Below are positions 12,365 to 25,634 of a stretch of DNA of 64,000 nt, piece by piece. Below the pieces are notes generated by a model. That model saw only the letters and a list, made by a program, of their open reading frames with translations, did not search any database and was not told the origin of the DNA. Position 1 is the stretch's first letter, and the number at the start of each line of letters is the position of its first letter. The translations under genes were made by a program, and so were the position numbers. The stretch covers positions 4,568,336-4,632,335 of the forward strand of contig VZRN01011464.1 of the NCBI GenBank assembly GCA_013397935.1, written 5' to 3'. This DNA comes from Dasyornis broadbenti. Lineage: Eukaryota; Chordata; Aves; Passeriformes; Dasyornithidae.

Positions 12365-15029
12365 AATATGAATTCAAGCAGGTCACTTTAATAATCAATT
12401 GTAGTGCCTTCTCATCACAGGCTGCTTGTGCTAATAGTGCAGATGCTCTTATTCTGCCTTCTGAAAGCGGTTGCATTCCAGAATGATTTTTAATGGTGCC
12501 ACTTAACATTCTCTAGGGATGGAGGAAGGAGTATAGTTTGGATCTCAGTATGCCAAGATGAAAAAGCATATTACCAAGCCCAGAGATTAATTTTTCTGAA
12601 GTTTATCATTTACTGATTTAAAGAGAGTCATAAAAACCTCTCAGGGTTTCAGAACAACAGACAGCATTATGTCACTACCCTACTGACAGGCGGAAAGAAA
12701 GATGAGAACATATTTCCTGATTCAGCTGCAATCAAAATATTTGCATAGTTCAAAGGAATATAGCAGGAGAGAGAAAAAGAAAATATAATGCCTGCTGTTA
12801 TTGAAAATACTGCCAATAAAGATGTGGAAGCTGTGGAAGTCAACATGAGTTTGGTTCACCTGCCTTGTTAACACCCAGGCACAGGCCAGGAATTCTTTGC
12901 TAACCTGTATGAGATTTTTCAGAAAAATACTGTATCTTCCCACTCAACAGCCCGTGTTTGTTTCATCTCTTGCTTTCTCTCTTATCTTTTCTTTCTCCCT
13001 CTTTCAAATTCAGTTTTGCCTTTTCAAGCCAGTTACCTACTACAGAGGGTATCAAAAGAGTTGGGTTAAAAGTTACAAAACAGTGCAGCTCCACAGTCCA
13101 TTGCAGTGTCACAGTCCTCCAGTTTCTCTAAGAGACACAGTCTTCACAAATATTTATCTCTAAGTCTAAACTGATGTTCCTCACTGCATAGCTTACACAA
13201 AAAAACTTGCTTGTAATACCCTAAGACACAGCACACAGACTCCCAGGCAGTGGATGCTGCTCCTGGCATGCTGTGCTGCTCCCTCAGGAACTCAGGCTTG
13301 GAGATACTTGGTTTGGATGCTTTTTATTAGTGCAAGTCCACATTGTCCAGCTGATACATGAAACATATTGTGCTTGTGCTGCTGCTCCTGGACTCTCTGA
13401 TACAGGCTGCCATAAGGAAAGAGACTACCATACTGCCTACTGAAAATCAGGATTTAAACTACTGTCCCCATACCTGGGTGAATTCTATCCTAGGTCACCT
13501 ATCTACATTCCATCTGGAGCTCAAAAAACTAACCAAATCAACAGGTATATGCTATGGTAACACTGAGTGGATGGAGAGAGAAAAAAATTAGATTAAAAAG
13601 CTGGAAGTTGAATTGTTCATTGTCTCAGTGAAAATGACAAGAAAGATAGGACTGACAATTCCACCTCCACAAAAACCCCCAAATTTACTATTCCTTTCAT
13701 TGAAGATCTGGAAAACTTAGGGAAGGTACCACCTCCATGTCAAGCCACATAAGTTCAACTTCAATGAAACTTGTGTTCTCCGACTGCCATTCTCATACCA
13801 GCAAATTTCACAGAGTCATGACTGTTTATGTTCTGTCTGCAACCAAAAAGCATTCATGTGAAATTTATTCTCACAAATAAAATGTCATTTATTTCCTTGC
13901 ACAATAGAAATAAATGCCTAAGTAACACTCACATCTGATAAATGCATTTCCTTCCTTCTGTGCAGCATATTGTGACATGCTACATCCTTAATTATGTAGA
14001 ATGTAGATTACTTAATATTACTATAAATTCAATAATATTTTTCCCAGCATTTTTATCAAGTGAAATACTGGCAGCAGTAGGGCTATTTTTAAACATTAGG
14101 TGTACTTGATTCCTCTGACATGCAGAACTGTGCAGCTGTTAGTCAAGATTTTGTTTTGGTTGTAGTTGTAGTTGTTGTTTTGGTTTTTTTAAACAAATAT
14201 CTATAAAGAGCTTGTTAGCTTTCCATTCAAATAAAACTTAAAACCCCCAATCAATTAGAAATAAATAAGGGGAAAATAACTTCTATGTTGAGAACTTGGC
14301 TAGATTACTGTAGGCAGTGCCTGAGATGGTTTCCTTATTAAAGGCTTAATCAGTAACTCAGTGCTCAGCAGGTCAGTGGGCAATAGCTGAAGCTGGTCAA
14401 AAGCACTCTCCACAGACCTTTTCAAGAGAAAGCTAAGAGTTTCTGTTAAAATATTTCAAACAAATTGCAAAATCCTGTTTTCCATGTATTTATAAAGAAT
14501 AGATTTTAGGAAAGCAGAAACATTGAAAAAAATATTATTAAAATTTTATAATTATTTCATCAGATCTTGTTATCCTTTTATCTTGTTGTCTGTCCCTACT
14601 CCTGCGTTATTTGTGCCAGGTGCCTGGTTCATATTACAGAACTTCTGGGGAGAGAGAAGCTTAAACCAGCTCCTTGTTGATCTCAAAGTTCCCACCACAG
14701 TGACCAGTGTTTTGCTCAGGAAATAGAGACCAATAGGAAAGGTTGAAAAATCTCACATTTTAGCTACAAGTTCTTGCTCAGAAGACTGGATAGGAATGCA
14801 TCTAGGCTTCCTTGGAATAATTAAACAGCAGTGTGCCTTAGCTTCCATGAGGAGCTTGGTAGAATTTCTGAATTCTGTGTGAAATCACACGCTATCCCAC
14901 TTTTAATGTAACAGAGGGTACATATAAACCGAGTCACTGCAACTCTTATCCTCACAGCTCATAGCTTTAAACTAGCCAACATGGGCTCTGTCAGGAATGA
15001 AGTCCCTTCAGGATGAGGGACATTTCTGC

Positions 15030-15180
15030 AGAGTGATGACTCAGTGGAGGAGCCTGACCCGTGCCCAGGCGGATGTCCACAAGCCGAGGAGCTGAGGCGG
15101 CACTGCTGGCTGATTCAAGGTTCAGCTGGGCACATAAAAGGGACTGTCACTGGCACCTCATTTTGCCTGCAGAACAGGAG
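15030..15180 (+). promoter_or_regulatory. Promoter- or enhancer-like patch (AP-1 site and TATA-like box)
   Basis: A GC-richer patch in an AT-rich intron. It has a consensus AP-1/Maf-type core TGACTCA at 15037-15043 (context gatgactcag) and a TATA-like cacataaaag at 15131-15140. The latter is followed about 30 bp later by pyrimidine-rich sequence that could serve as a start site. No open reading frame of note follows, so any transcript would be non-coding. Short motifs like these occur by chance; this is a weak call. Confidence 0.22.
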
Positions 15181-15859
15181 CCCTGAGTACATCAGCTGTA
15201 CACTGCGTTATTAATTTGTATTCCTGAAGTTCAGCAGATTTGCTTCATGTCACATACGACTCCAACGTGGAAGATTCTGCCTTTGAAACTGATTTTATTA
15301 ACACAGCTGTTTTATGCGATATTCTTTAGATTTTGAAAAAAAACAGACTGAAAAGAAACACTCTTTTTGATCTTTTGGATGTTCAAATCTTTCAGTGCTT
15401 GTATCTTATTACTGACTGTATCAATTCAGCCTTGTTATAAAGCAGTGTTTTCTATCTAACAAATGCATGATGTCATGAAGTTAGACTTTTCTTCTATTTG
15501 CTTTTCAGTACCTTAATTTATCTATATTCTTTCCTTTGCCATTAAATGTTTAACAGCATATCCCGTGAATTTATGGAGTTACTGAATTTAGTAATTATAA
15601 AACCTAAACTCTCAAATTTGGGTACTGACCTAAAAAGATCCATAAAAAAGTATATATCTACTAATAGTGTAGGCCAGAGTTTATGGGATGCTGCTAGGTA
15701 TTTTGTCACTCAAATTCAACAACTTTAGTTATCTGTTCACCTCTTAACCTCTAGTATAACAAATTTAAAAAGTTTATTATTCTGTAACAAACTCAAAAGA
15801 CACAGTTCAGTGCTATTTTCATTGCCACACTTTACTAAGGGAGAAACAGGAATACCCTC

Positions 15860-16322
15860 AGCCTTTGCTCACAAGGTAAGTGCCCCTGCCCTTGCCTGTC
15901 TTGGCTGCCCTCTGCTGAACTCCTGTGTATCATGGGGTCCAAAAACTGGATTCAGTATTAAAAAGGCAGTCTAACAAGTCAGTTACCAGCCTGTACTGTT
16001 GCAAGGTTTTCTTCCTGCCCAGGTGTAGAACTCTGCATTTGTTCTTGTTGATTTTTGGAGGGTTTCTATTGGCCCAGTCCTCCAGCCTGGCTAGGTCCCA
16101 ATGGCAGCCCTTGACTGGTCCCCATGGGGGTCACCTGCAAATCTGACTTTGTTGCCTCCTTCATACTGTACAGAGAGATGTTAAATAGGGCAGATTCATC
16201 TATAAACTGCTGCAATACTCCTCTTCCACAGACATTCAGGTGCAGTGTGGCCCATTAACCACTACCTTCTAAGCCTCAACACCCAACCCGTTACTTACAT
16301 GCGCAGTTCTCCATCCACCTGG
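15860..16322 (-). repeat. CR1-type LINE, reverse-transcriptase region and beyond, reverse orientation
   Basis: The plus strand shows the reverse complement of the CR1 ORF2 part upstream of the 3' end: 'aggtgtagaactctgcattt', 'cctccagcctggctaggtcc', 'gtcacctgcaaatctgactt' and 'gatgttaaatagggcag', ending in 'gttctccatccacctgg'. The frame carries stops and gaps. It is a dead fragment, diverged but in collinear order. Confidence 0.8.
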
Positions 16323-19300
16323 ATTTTTAATGTCTTAAATGTAATACATAAAATTTTGTGACAATCTGAAAAAAAAAATCTTGAATAAGTCAATTGTTAT
16401 GTGTGCTGAAGTCCTGCTTCAAGGGGAGTAGCTGGACATCACTTGCTGATGGAAAGAAGAGAGCAAAATCTTTTCCTTTGTTTCCGCATGTGACCATCGT
16501 TCTCACTTTATTAAACTGCCTTTATCTTGACCCATGGTTTTTTATCCCACCTTTTCTCCCCTTCATCCAGCTGAGGAGGGAAGTGGTAGGACAGCGTGAC
16601 GAGCACCTGGTATCCAGCCAATGGCAACTCACCACACTCGGTCACCACCCTCTCCTTCAGGCGTCCAGAAATGTTCTCAGAGGACTCCATGTATCAGCTG
16701 GGACATTGTCAGGGTCTAATGTGTGCCAGTGTTCTGAGCTCCCCTGCCGCAGCATCTTGACCTGCACTGTTTCAGTGTCACCACAGCTAAAGCTGCTATT
16801 GATTATCACATATCTCCTGCTAGCTCCTGCTGTTAGTTCATAAAAGGTCCAAGTGTGCATCACCTCTCATTGGCTCACCTGGTACCTGTAGCAAGAGCTT
16901 ATTCCCCAAAACTCAGAAATTGCGTGGCCTGCTTGTCTTTTTCCTTGTTGCCCCTGTAGCAGGTGCCAGGGAGCTTAAAGTCCCCCATGAAAGCCAGAAT
17001 CTGTGATCAGAGACTTTCTTAAGTTTAAAATATATTTCCCACCCTGATCAGGGGATCTGTAACAACAACTCAGCATGGTCTCCTTTATTGTCCTCTCCTT
17101 TGATCCTGCCTCACACACTCTCCACCAGCCAGCTGTCCATCCCACAGGAGACCTCTGTACGGCCATGCTGTCCCTCTGCATAGAGGAAGCCCCCTTTTCC
17201 TCATCTCCTCTAACCATCTTTCCTGGTCAAACAAGTTATTTTGCCTTGTTTCTGAATGATTTTTAAAATAACAACACCGGACTTCAAGAAAAATTTCAAT
17301 CAACATTAGAAAACATTTGTTTCATGACTGCCTTTTGCTCACTGAGGGCCTTGAGAGTCTCAAGTCAATGTTTCAAAATAAAGCACTTAGAATAATGCTT
17401 TCTGGTTTTTTGGTGGCTTTTTTTCTGCCTTGTTATTACAACAAATGGCAATTACTTGATTTTATTTGACAGGCCAGTGATGCAAATGGATAGATGTATT
17501 ATAAAAAAGAGATAGAAAATTGCAGCATCTGTAGTGATAATGTAAAAAAAAAAAAAAGTCCAATATGACTTTGTGTGCTTATAATGAACTGATTATCTGT
17601 GGGTGGTCTACAAATAAAAAGCTATCCTGCCCAGAGTGTAAAATTTCAAATATACATTACTTATTTGTGATGAGCTGCAACTGCCTCAGACTCACCAGAT
17701 ACTGACCCTGGATGGAAATCTGAGAGTAGATTCAATAAACTAGTGCTCTGATCAAGTACAAGACACCTTACATTTCTATGTTTTATTTCCAAGTGGCCAG
17801 GGAAGTTCTATACAATCAGATAGAAGAATCCTTCTCAAGGTACTTTCTATATGATCTGTTTCCATGACTACCATGCTTTTTAATAATATGTTCTCACAGT
17901 TCTGAACTTGGCTGGATATATGTAATGCAGATACAGTAGCTGCTTAAATAGTATTTGATGAAATAGATAAATCAATACAATTGATAAGAAAGATTACATT
18001 GCACTGGGGAAAATTGATGTTAACACTGCACCTGCTGAAGCGGCAATTCTTCATTTATACTAGTGAAATCAGATTAGAGTCTGGTTTTGTCTTCTCAGTG
18101 GCTTCATTGCCTTGTCGAGGGTGAGAACTTTAAAAGTCCCACTTTTTATTATTTTTGCTTTGTTGCACAATCACTAAATAGCTGTTTTGGTTGCATGGAA
18201 CTGCTTTCTGAAACTTCTTGTTATAACTTATTCATCATAATGCATTAGTGATATTTATGGGGACACTCACTCCATACTTTAAACATTATGTTAAAAAATC
18301 CCTTGGCATTTGAGTGACAAGGAAGTATGTATGAATTCATAAGCTTATTTTCCTTTATTTGAATTGTAATGCCATCTGCCAAAACTCACTCTCAGTACGG
18401 TTCTGTGACAGTGTCAGCAAGGAACTTTGCATGAGAAACAGATGTGTGGTCCTTTGTTGATCTACCAGACACACTGTGTTTGCATTCATAAGGGCACTTT
18501 GCAATTGTCGTGTCCAATTAATACCTTGATTTGTGTCAATGACAAACTAATCAGGTTTCTAAGTCACTTTTCCTCTAACAGTTTTAACTGTGTGGGATAA
18601 TAAGACAATAAAGATCTAGCTATGTTTTCTTCATGATTCAATATTCAGTAATGTTGGCATATACTTACATAGAAGAAAAGTTGTAGGAAGAAAGAAAAAT
18701 AAAAGGAAGGCAAAGTAGTTTTTTCATCTTCATAGTAATGATTTTTTATTTTTATGTCCTGCAATGTCATAAAAAGTGACAACACACATATTTTGCACTC
18801 CCTTTGCCCTTGTCTCTTCCTTCTCAGTGTAAAACCTTCCTCAGAGTGAACAGACTAGCAACCCAAACACTAGAGAGGGGACTGAGAAGATACTGTGTTA
18901 GAGGGATGGAGAAGGAAATAGGACAGAGAGATGGAAAAAAAGTTATTGGAAGAAGAGAGTGTCTGCTCACTTTTTCCATGCACGTGCAGCAATAGACTAT
19001 TTGCCTATCAGGGGACTTTCAGGTCACTCAGTCATGGCTGCCTTTATCATAAGCACTAGCCCAGAGAGATGAGGCATCTGACTTTCACAATACCGATACA
19101 TGCAATTTTGGAATCAGCAACTGAGCTACGTAATTCCAATAGAAAGCAACCTTTTCCTCAGTGTATGTCCTTGCACGGGTATCATATAAATTGATTATTA
19201 AAATTAAATTAATTAGTTTTAATTGAATTTGTGCTTAATGGTTGAAAGTAAGTCTCCAAACTGAAGCTGTACCAACTTAGTGGCATAATAAACAAATTTC

Positions 19301-21989
19301 AATTTCAATGCCTCTTTTTCTGTCAGTCTTTTAATTTCTGGTCTTTACTGTACTCCAGTCCCTTCAGCTTCTTAAATATCAAGGTCACTACAAGTTCTTT
19401 AAAAAAAAGAGACTTCCAAACTTCTTTTCCTGCCACTTATCCCAAAATATGTATGGTCTACCACAAAGTAACCACAGAATATAGGAACATGAAACACAAA
19501 AACTGAACAGATCTCTCACTCCAATATCTCATTTCAGCCTACTTTTGCCTGACTCTACTTTATGCCTTTCTAATTCCTCTGTAAACCAGCTTAGAAGTCA
19601 TCAGATAGAGGCATACAAAGACATGTCTTTTATAGACTGACTTAGTGACAGTTGATGGAAATTTTTTGAGCGTTTCTCCCTCTGGCCCATGAGAACAATT
19701 AAGACACAATGATTAGGCTGGGTCCCCTCAGTGTCAACACAACCTGTTTAGAAAGCTCAGTAAGAAGGGCAGCAGCATGGTCTTGCTGACTTGAACCTGT
19801 TATTTACAAAAATACATGTATGAGGGCCTAAAAGGTAATGCAAAAACTGCTGTTCAACCAAGGCTGTCCCTAAATCAGTAGAAAAGAGTCTGGAGTACAC
19901 CAGACAAATAAATTGCAGAAATTGCAAGCAGAAGAAATTGTAAGATTGATTTTGTTTTCATTGTGTGTAACTATGCATAGCTGTATTATAACCAGGAAAG
20001 AGCAAATAAGTACAGAACAGAACAACTTTTAGTGGCTGGTTATGTTTCTTTTCAATCATTTGCAGTCTTCATAAAACCTAATAAACTGTATTGTCCATCT
20101 GCAGACAGAACTCAGAGGATGAAAATTTTATTGAGACTTCTATATTGGACAGGTGTACAGACTGTTATCTTAAAGCCAAGCAGAGTTGGAAGGGACTTGA
20201 TTTTACGTCTCTCTTGATAGGCACTCCATTGATATAAAAACTAATGGTGGAATTACCACCCATAGCCTTCAAATGGAGCAGAATAGGCTAAATTAAGTTT
20301 CTTTGTAATTTATGATATATTCACTGTGTGCACTTACCAATAGCTAGGTATGTTTTTCCTTGGTGAACTTTAATTATTTTGAGCAAAATGTTATATGCCT
20401 ACTGAATATGTGCACTCAGTGCCTAAGTTTACTTTTGGGCGGAGCTGCAATCAGGACTTGTGGATTTAAACTAGTGTCTACTTTCTTCCTCTATCTGTAA
20501 TTAGGTGCTTGCATTTCATAGGCTTGGTTAACATCTGGTTCATGGGTCTGTGCTCGCAGAAAAAGATGATTTCTGTACCACGGGAAAAAAATAAGCCTCC
20601 CATCTTTTATAAAAAGCCTTACAAATGCAGGGAGCTGAATGCTACGTGCATTTCAGCTGCGTATTTGTCTCTGCTCCAGTGACAAAAACAGTTGTGCAAG
20701 CGCCATGTTTGTAAACTGGTTGGGTCTGAGCACTTCCAACACCTGTGGCAGTGGCAGGCTCTGCCAGCCTTTTATACACAGTGAAATGATAAAGATGTAT
20801 TAGCTTTCCACTTTTCAGTTGCAGTGCTAATTACATAAGGCAGCTGGTGCTGCAGGAAAATCCATGCTGTTTAACAGCAGAGGAATTTAAGGGGAAGGAG
20901 GGAACATGGTGTTGCTTCACAACTGCCCCATTTTTGTCTTTAATGGCTTTTTTCCTTCCAGCATCTTAAGATGAGTAGATGATGAGAAAGGACTAAAGAA
21001 CAAGAAGAGTATTAAAGACTGGTGGAAATATTGAGAGAAAGCATTGGTGTGCCAGTGAGGGGAGGAAGATGTGCCATGATAGCTGGGCAAGTCTTGCTTG
21101 GACTGGCCCTGAATCGCTCATTTCCTGCCATATATTACGTCTCTCCTTGATTTGTCAATATCTTCTCATTTGTCAGTACTCTGTTCTCCATTTTCCCCTA
21201 TTTTTTTTTTCTTAAATATTTTTAGCTTCTTTTCCCCTTTCCTTTTTTTTTTTGAAATTTTTTGAGTCAGTAATACACAGGATACTCTTTGGTCTCCTAA
21301 AACTGATGGAAGACAATGGTGTCTCCTGCAAGTTAAAACAAGAACAAATATCCATAAGGTTTGTACCATACAGCCTAAAGAAGAGAGAATGTTTATGTCT
21401 AAAGCTTCTGAGTATGCAGAAGCTGAGTCTATCTGTACAAAGTCTAAAAGAAAACGGGGGTTGTATAATATTATTTTAAAATCATATGCTGGCTGTTCCT
21501 TTAAACACAAAGCCCCCAGTGATATGAAAATACAACTCACCAGTGAGTGCTTAACATCCCAAGGATTTTATAACATTAAAACTCATTTAGATGTCAGTCT
21601 AGGGTCCTCCTGAGAAAATCTGCATTTCCTTCTCTTCATATAATAAAGATAATTAATGCCACTCAGTTGTTTCAGGACCACAGCTGTAAACAGGATAAAT
21701 ATGGGCTGTATCAGGCCTGTCAATTTTACATTGTCCCAACGAGTCTGACGTTCACAACACTTAATTGCTACAGTGGGATGACTCTGACTGCATGCCAGGT
21801 GCCCACCAAAGCCACTCTCTCACTCCCCTCCTCAGCTGGACAGGGCAGAGAAAATTTAACAAAGGTCTTGTGGGTTGAGATAAGGATGTGGAGAGATCAC
21901 TGACCAAGTGGTGTCGTGGGCAAAACAAACTTGACTTGGGAAAATTAATTTAATTTATTACCAATCAAAATCTTTACCTCCTTTCTGCA
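16323..21989 (-). other. Intronic sequence, no gene recognised
   Basis: A 149-codon frame at 16394-16843 has no identifiable domain and abuts CR1 sequence, so it is treated as chance or as unrecognised repeat. The rest is AT-rich, with a poly-A run near 17545-17558, an AT-rich TAATT cluster at 19191-19240 and a TATA-like cttttataaaaag at 20604-20616. None is tied to a gene. Confidence 0.55.
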
Positions 21990-22510
21990 GTGATACAGAG
22001 GGATGGGGAATGGTCAGTTCATGACATGGTGTCTCTGATGCTCCTTCCTCCTCAAGGGAATGACTCCTCAAACTCTTCCCCTGCTCCAGTGTGGGTACCT
22101 CCAGGGCTTGCAGGTGGAACTCTGCTCCCCTGTGGACCTCCCTGGGCTGCAGGGGCACAGCTGCCTCCAGGGGCTGCAGGGCAATCTCAGCTCCAGCATC
22201 TGGAGCAGCTCTTGCCCCTCCTTCTGCACTGTCCTGGGTGTCTTCAGGGCTGTTTCTCTCACATAGTCTCACTCCTCTCTCTGGCTGCTGTAGTTGTTGT
22301 TTTTAGCTTTTCCCCCCCTTCTTAACTATGCTATCCCAGAGGTGATGTCACTGTCACTGATTGTCTTGGCCTTGGCCAGCAGTGGGTCCATTTTGGAGCC
22401 AACTGGCATTGGCTCCACTGGACATGGACAAAGCTTCTGGCAGCTTCTCACAGAAGCCAACTGCCACCAAAACTTTGCCATGAAATCCCAGTGCACATTG
22501 TTTTCCCAGA
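21990..22510. repeat. Bird LTR-like dispersed repeat with degenerate tandem blocks
   Basis: A GC-richer block beginning 'gggatggggaatggtcagtt', 'catgacatggtgtctctgat', then loosely repeated units built from 'ctgctcc...tgggctgcagg...', then 'cctctctctggctgctgtag' and 'ggccttggccagcagtgggt', 'ggcattggctccactgg' and 'cagcttctcacagaagcc'. I recognise this as an abundant dispersed avian repeat that I believe derives from an endogenous retroviral LTR, but I cannot name the subfamily or be sure of its strand. No gag, pol or env coding sequence is next to it, so it would be a solitary element. Overlapping frames of 60-110 codons on both strands are by-products. Confidence 0.6.
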
Positions 22511-24128
22511 TTTCCACTATCCTGCACTCTTGTGTTAGGTATGACAATATCTAATTACCAAAAAAATTGGGGACCTCATGAGCAACTGCAATAGTACAAA
22601 CATCAGGGTCATTCTCATGCTCCTTCAGAACAGGGCAGTTAAAAGCAATTGGTGTCAGTGTCTCCAAGCTAAACTCTGCCCTCTGAGCTAAACTTTGCCC
22701 ACTGTTCGATTTGCAGGTCAGACTTCTGCCAGCCTGATGTTACCAAGTTTCTGAAATAATTTAATAAAGTGAACCGAGACACCAGCTATTCATAGCAATC
22801 AATCACAGGCATTCCCATCCACACTTGGTGACAGCACACTGAAACAGCCAATGAAAGTAATGAAAAATACTGTATTAGTATCAAGGTCCCAGAAATCATC
22901 AATTCTCAATTCAGTGTGTTCACACAACAAAATCTGAAGTCTGGAGGTTGTTTTAACCTAAAAATGGCAGGCAACAGCACCTTCTTTGCTGTAGCAAAAG
23001 TAATTCACTGGAATAGACAACAAAATGAAACAATTTCACAGATCCAATTATCCCTGAATGATGGGAGATTATGTTCAGCCCCAGTCATGATTCTGCACTG
23101 TTCTCTATTAAAGTTTTCCCAAAGCCTTTTGGGATCTTTCTCTTAACTGGTAATAGCAATAGGTTTCTTTATTTTTATTCAAAGAGAAAACATTAAAAAA
23201 ATCTTTAACGGACTGGAAATTTTCCTGTGGGTCTATTGATGACTATGTTATTTTGTGTAATCACAATCATCTCTCGTGAGGGGAAGCTCTCAATAAAGGA
23301 TTCAAATTGTGATGCAGAGCACACAACTTTGCTACAGATACTTTTAAGTTTTCTACAAGTCAAGGTTACACATATAAGACAAAGTCTTTCTTTCTTGACA
23401 CTGTGCAAACCTGAGATAATCTGGGTAATTCTATAGCAATGAGAAAGAAGGAATGCTTAGCAGGGCAGAAGGACAGAGGAAACAGAGACACGTAATGTGG
23501 AAATTGCTGCAGAAATTTCTGTGCATGGACACATGAACTTGCATCTCCCACTGGCAGCAGCTTCCCAGTCCTGGGTGGTCCTCACATCCACCTGCTGCCC
23601 AGCCCAGGTGGGATCCAGACTGTCCCCTGCAGCACAGGGGGCTCCTCTCCCAGAGAACCTGCACCAGTGTCACCACTTGATGGGAAGCAGCAGAGTTTAA
23701 CCCCTGGCAACTGTCTATTATACACTGTCGCATCTTGGAAAACAGGAACTGTTGATGAAGGGCTTTTTTCTGTTGTATTTTAGCTGATCTAATGGTCAGT
23801 AGGAGATACACGTTTCTGATATTTAGGACAATTAAAGACTGTGACAGTAAAAGGAAAAAAATACAATGAAAATCAAAACCAAGGACATCAGCACTCGATC
23901 TTGTGAGAACAAAATATTCGATTAAAGAAAGGGAAAATTCATTCAATTACTACAATATGAATGGTCTTGAGAAGTCAAATATGAATACAAAATTCTATTT
24001 TTAATCTATCTAAAAGTGTATGTCTGCAGTCTTTGATTTAAACTCATGTCTAATGCAAATCTTATTAAATAGATGAAAATTTGAAAGTTTGAAAGTTTGA
24101 AAGTTTGAAAGTTTGAAAGAAAGCATTA

Positions 24129-24167
<39 letters not shown>

Positions 24168-25520
24168 AAAAGAGAGCAGAATCTACTGCATAACTTTTCC
24201 CCTTCTTTCCCAAAATAATATCTTGATCTCTTAAGGATAGCATACAAAAGCCTTTAATGTTTTCCCTAGACCAGTTTTTGCCTATTCTTTTTTTTTTAAC
24301 TTAATGGATATTTTTGATAGTCCTTGTGTTATATAGAGGCCAGAAAATAGGAATCTCTGCTAATGGTCCTACTTGAATTTTACATTCCCTTCCAAAGTGA
24401 TATAAGCTAGTTAAATGAATAAAAATAAAACAAATGTGCATAAGCAGACTTTGAAAACATCAAAGTGTAATTTTCAGTTAGGACAGTCTCTTTTCTGATG
24501 TCCATTCCGAACCATATAGTAGACTGACAATATCCACAGGTTATTTTTCTCATTTGCCAAAGAACACACCTTGTAACTCCATTTGTATGCAGTTGATGCA
24601 AGATGAAAACGATCAAAATAACAAAACCAGACACTGTTGCCATATGTTCCAGTATAGAAGCATATTATAGTGCTCTAACACCCCATCACTATCACATAAA
24701 AAGGCAGCAAAGATAAATGTACCCTAAAACCATCTACTAAAGAATTAAAAGATGGGTGAGATAACAGTTTAAAATTAAATAAACCAATTTACCCCCATTT
24801 TTTCTCCTCAACATTCCTATTCTTTTTTTCACTTTTTCTTCCCATTATTAATATTGTTACATATTCTTTCAGTATTTCCTCTTACTATCATTAGAGATCT
24901 TAATGTAATCTTTGATCAGTAGCTTCATATTTATTTTTTATTACAATTAAATCTTCCAGGAACTATAGCTTGAATAGCTTAAGAATATGCAAGCTTCTTA
25001 TGTCTGCTATATCAAAAAATGCCAGCCTACACATTAGTGGTCCTCTTAGCATCAAATCGTAGTGTTACATATGCTGCTCTGTCAAAATTCTTGGGTTTTT
25101 TTCTTAAATATGAAACATGTGACTTGTTTAGTTTAGTGTTTCAACAAAAGTATAAATTTTCTTATTTCAACCCTGGTTTCTTTTTCCCATCAAAATTTAT
25201 TTCTCCTGAAGAAGTTTAGGGTTAAGGTAGGCTGTGCTTTGCTTTTCTATAGTTACTGTTCTGCATAGGTATCATTCTGGATTGAGGGTATCTTTTACTA
25301 GGTTAACCTTCAGTGAGTTCTGAACACTTCATGTACACACAGGGATGGAGCTAGAAATATGACAAGCATGGAAAATTCCTGTATTCAAGGTTCTGCTTCC
25401 AAAGTATATAGATTTGCTGGATTCTTCCGTTTCCCTTTTATCTTCAGAAGAAGGAATAATTACCTCTGGGTAATAATCCAATGAATTAAAAATCCAATGA
25501 AATTGCAATCTTCAGGAGAA
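22511..25520 (-). other. Intronic sequence with compound microsatellite
   Basis: No gene recognised. A 171-codon minus-strand frame (23431-23946), the longest in the window, lacks any domain or codon signature I know. A GC-richer patch at about 23540-23690 is unassigned. A compound simple repeat lies at 24081-24167. Confidence 0.55.
24081..24167 (+). repeat. Compound simple repeat: (TTGAAAGT)n followed by (AAGC)n
   Basis: Bases 24081-24119 hold about five head-to-tail copies of an 8-mer (ttgaaagt). After an 11-bp interruption there are about nine copies of gcaa (24131-24167). There are no spacers between units, so this is not a CRISPR array. Confidence 0.95.
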
Positions 25521-25634
25521 ATGAGGAGGGCTTTGAGCAAACTGGTCTGGTGACAGATGTGTCTGTGCATGGCAGGAGGGTTGGACCAGATGATTTTTGA
25601 AGGTCCCTTCCAATACAAACCATTCTGTGCTATT
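25521..25634 (+). repeat. CR1-type LINE, extreme 3' end
   Basis: It reads 'tggcaggagggttggaccag', 'atgatttttgaaggtccc', 'ttccaatacaaaccattctg' and stops in an ATTCTGTG-type terminus. This is the classic CR1 3' end in the plus orientation; the short copy is 5'-truncated. Confidence 0.85.

Larger units (their letters stand above)
11506..15859 (-). other. Intronic sequence with a GGAA microsatellite
   Basis: Mostly AT-rich with no recognised gene or exon. It contains the (GGAA)n tract at 12308-12364, poly-T near 11958 and a more GC-rich promoter-like patch at about 15000-15180, listed separately. Confidence 0.6.

Noticed and set aside
12303..12509. Minus-strand frame with a repeating Ser-Phe-Leu-Pro tract
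   Set aside because: Produced by the GGAA microsatellite.
21958..22325. Overlapping frames on both strands, rich in Leu, Gln, Pro and Gly
   Set aside because: They lie within an LTR-like dispersed repeat and change with its block structure; not a gene.
23431..23946. 171-codon minus-strand frame, the longest in the window
   Set aside because: Low-complexity hydrophobic and mixed composition with no recognisable domain, over intron with a GC-richer patch. Frames of this length are expected by chance in 64 kb.
24081..24167. Tandem array considered as a CRISPR
   Set aside because: Units of 8 and 4 bp with no spacers, in a vertebrate intron.
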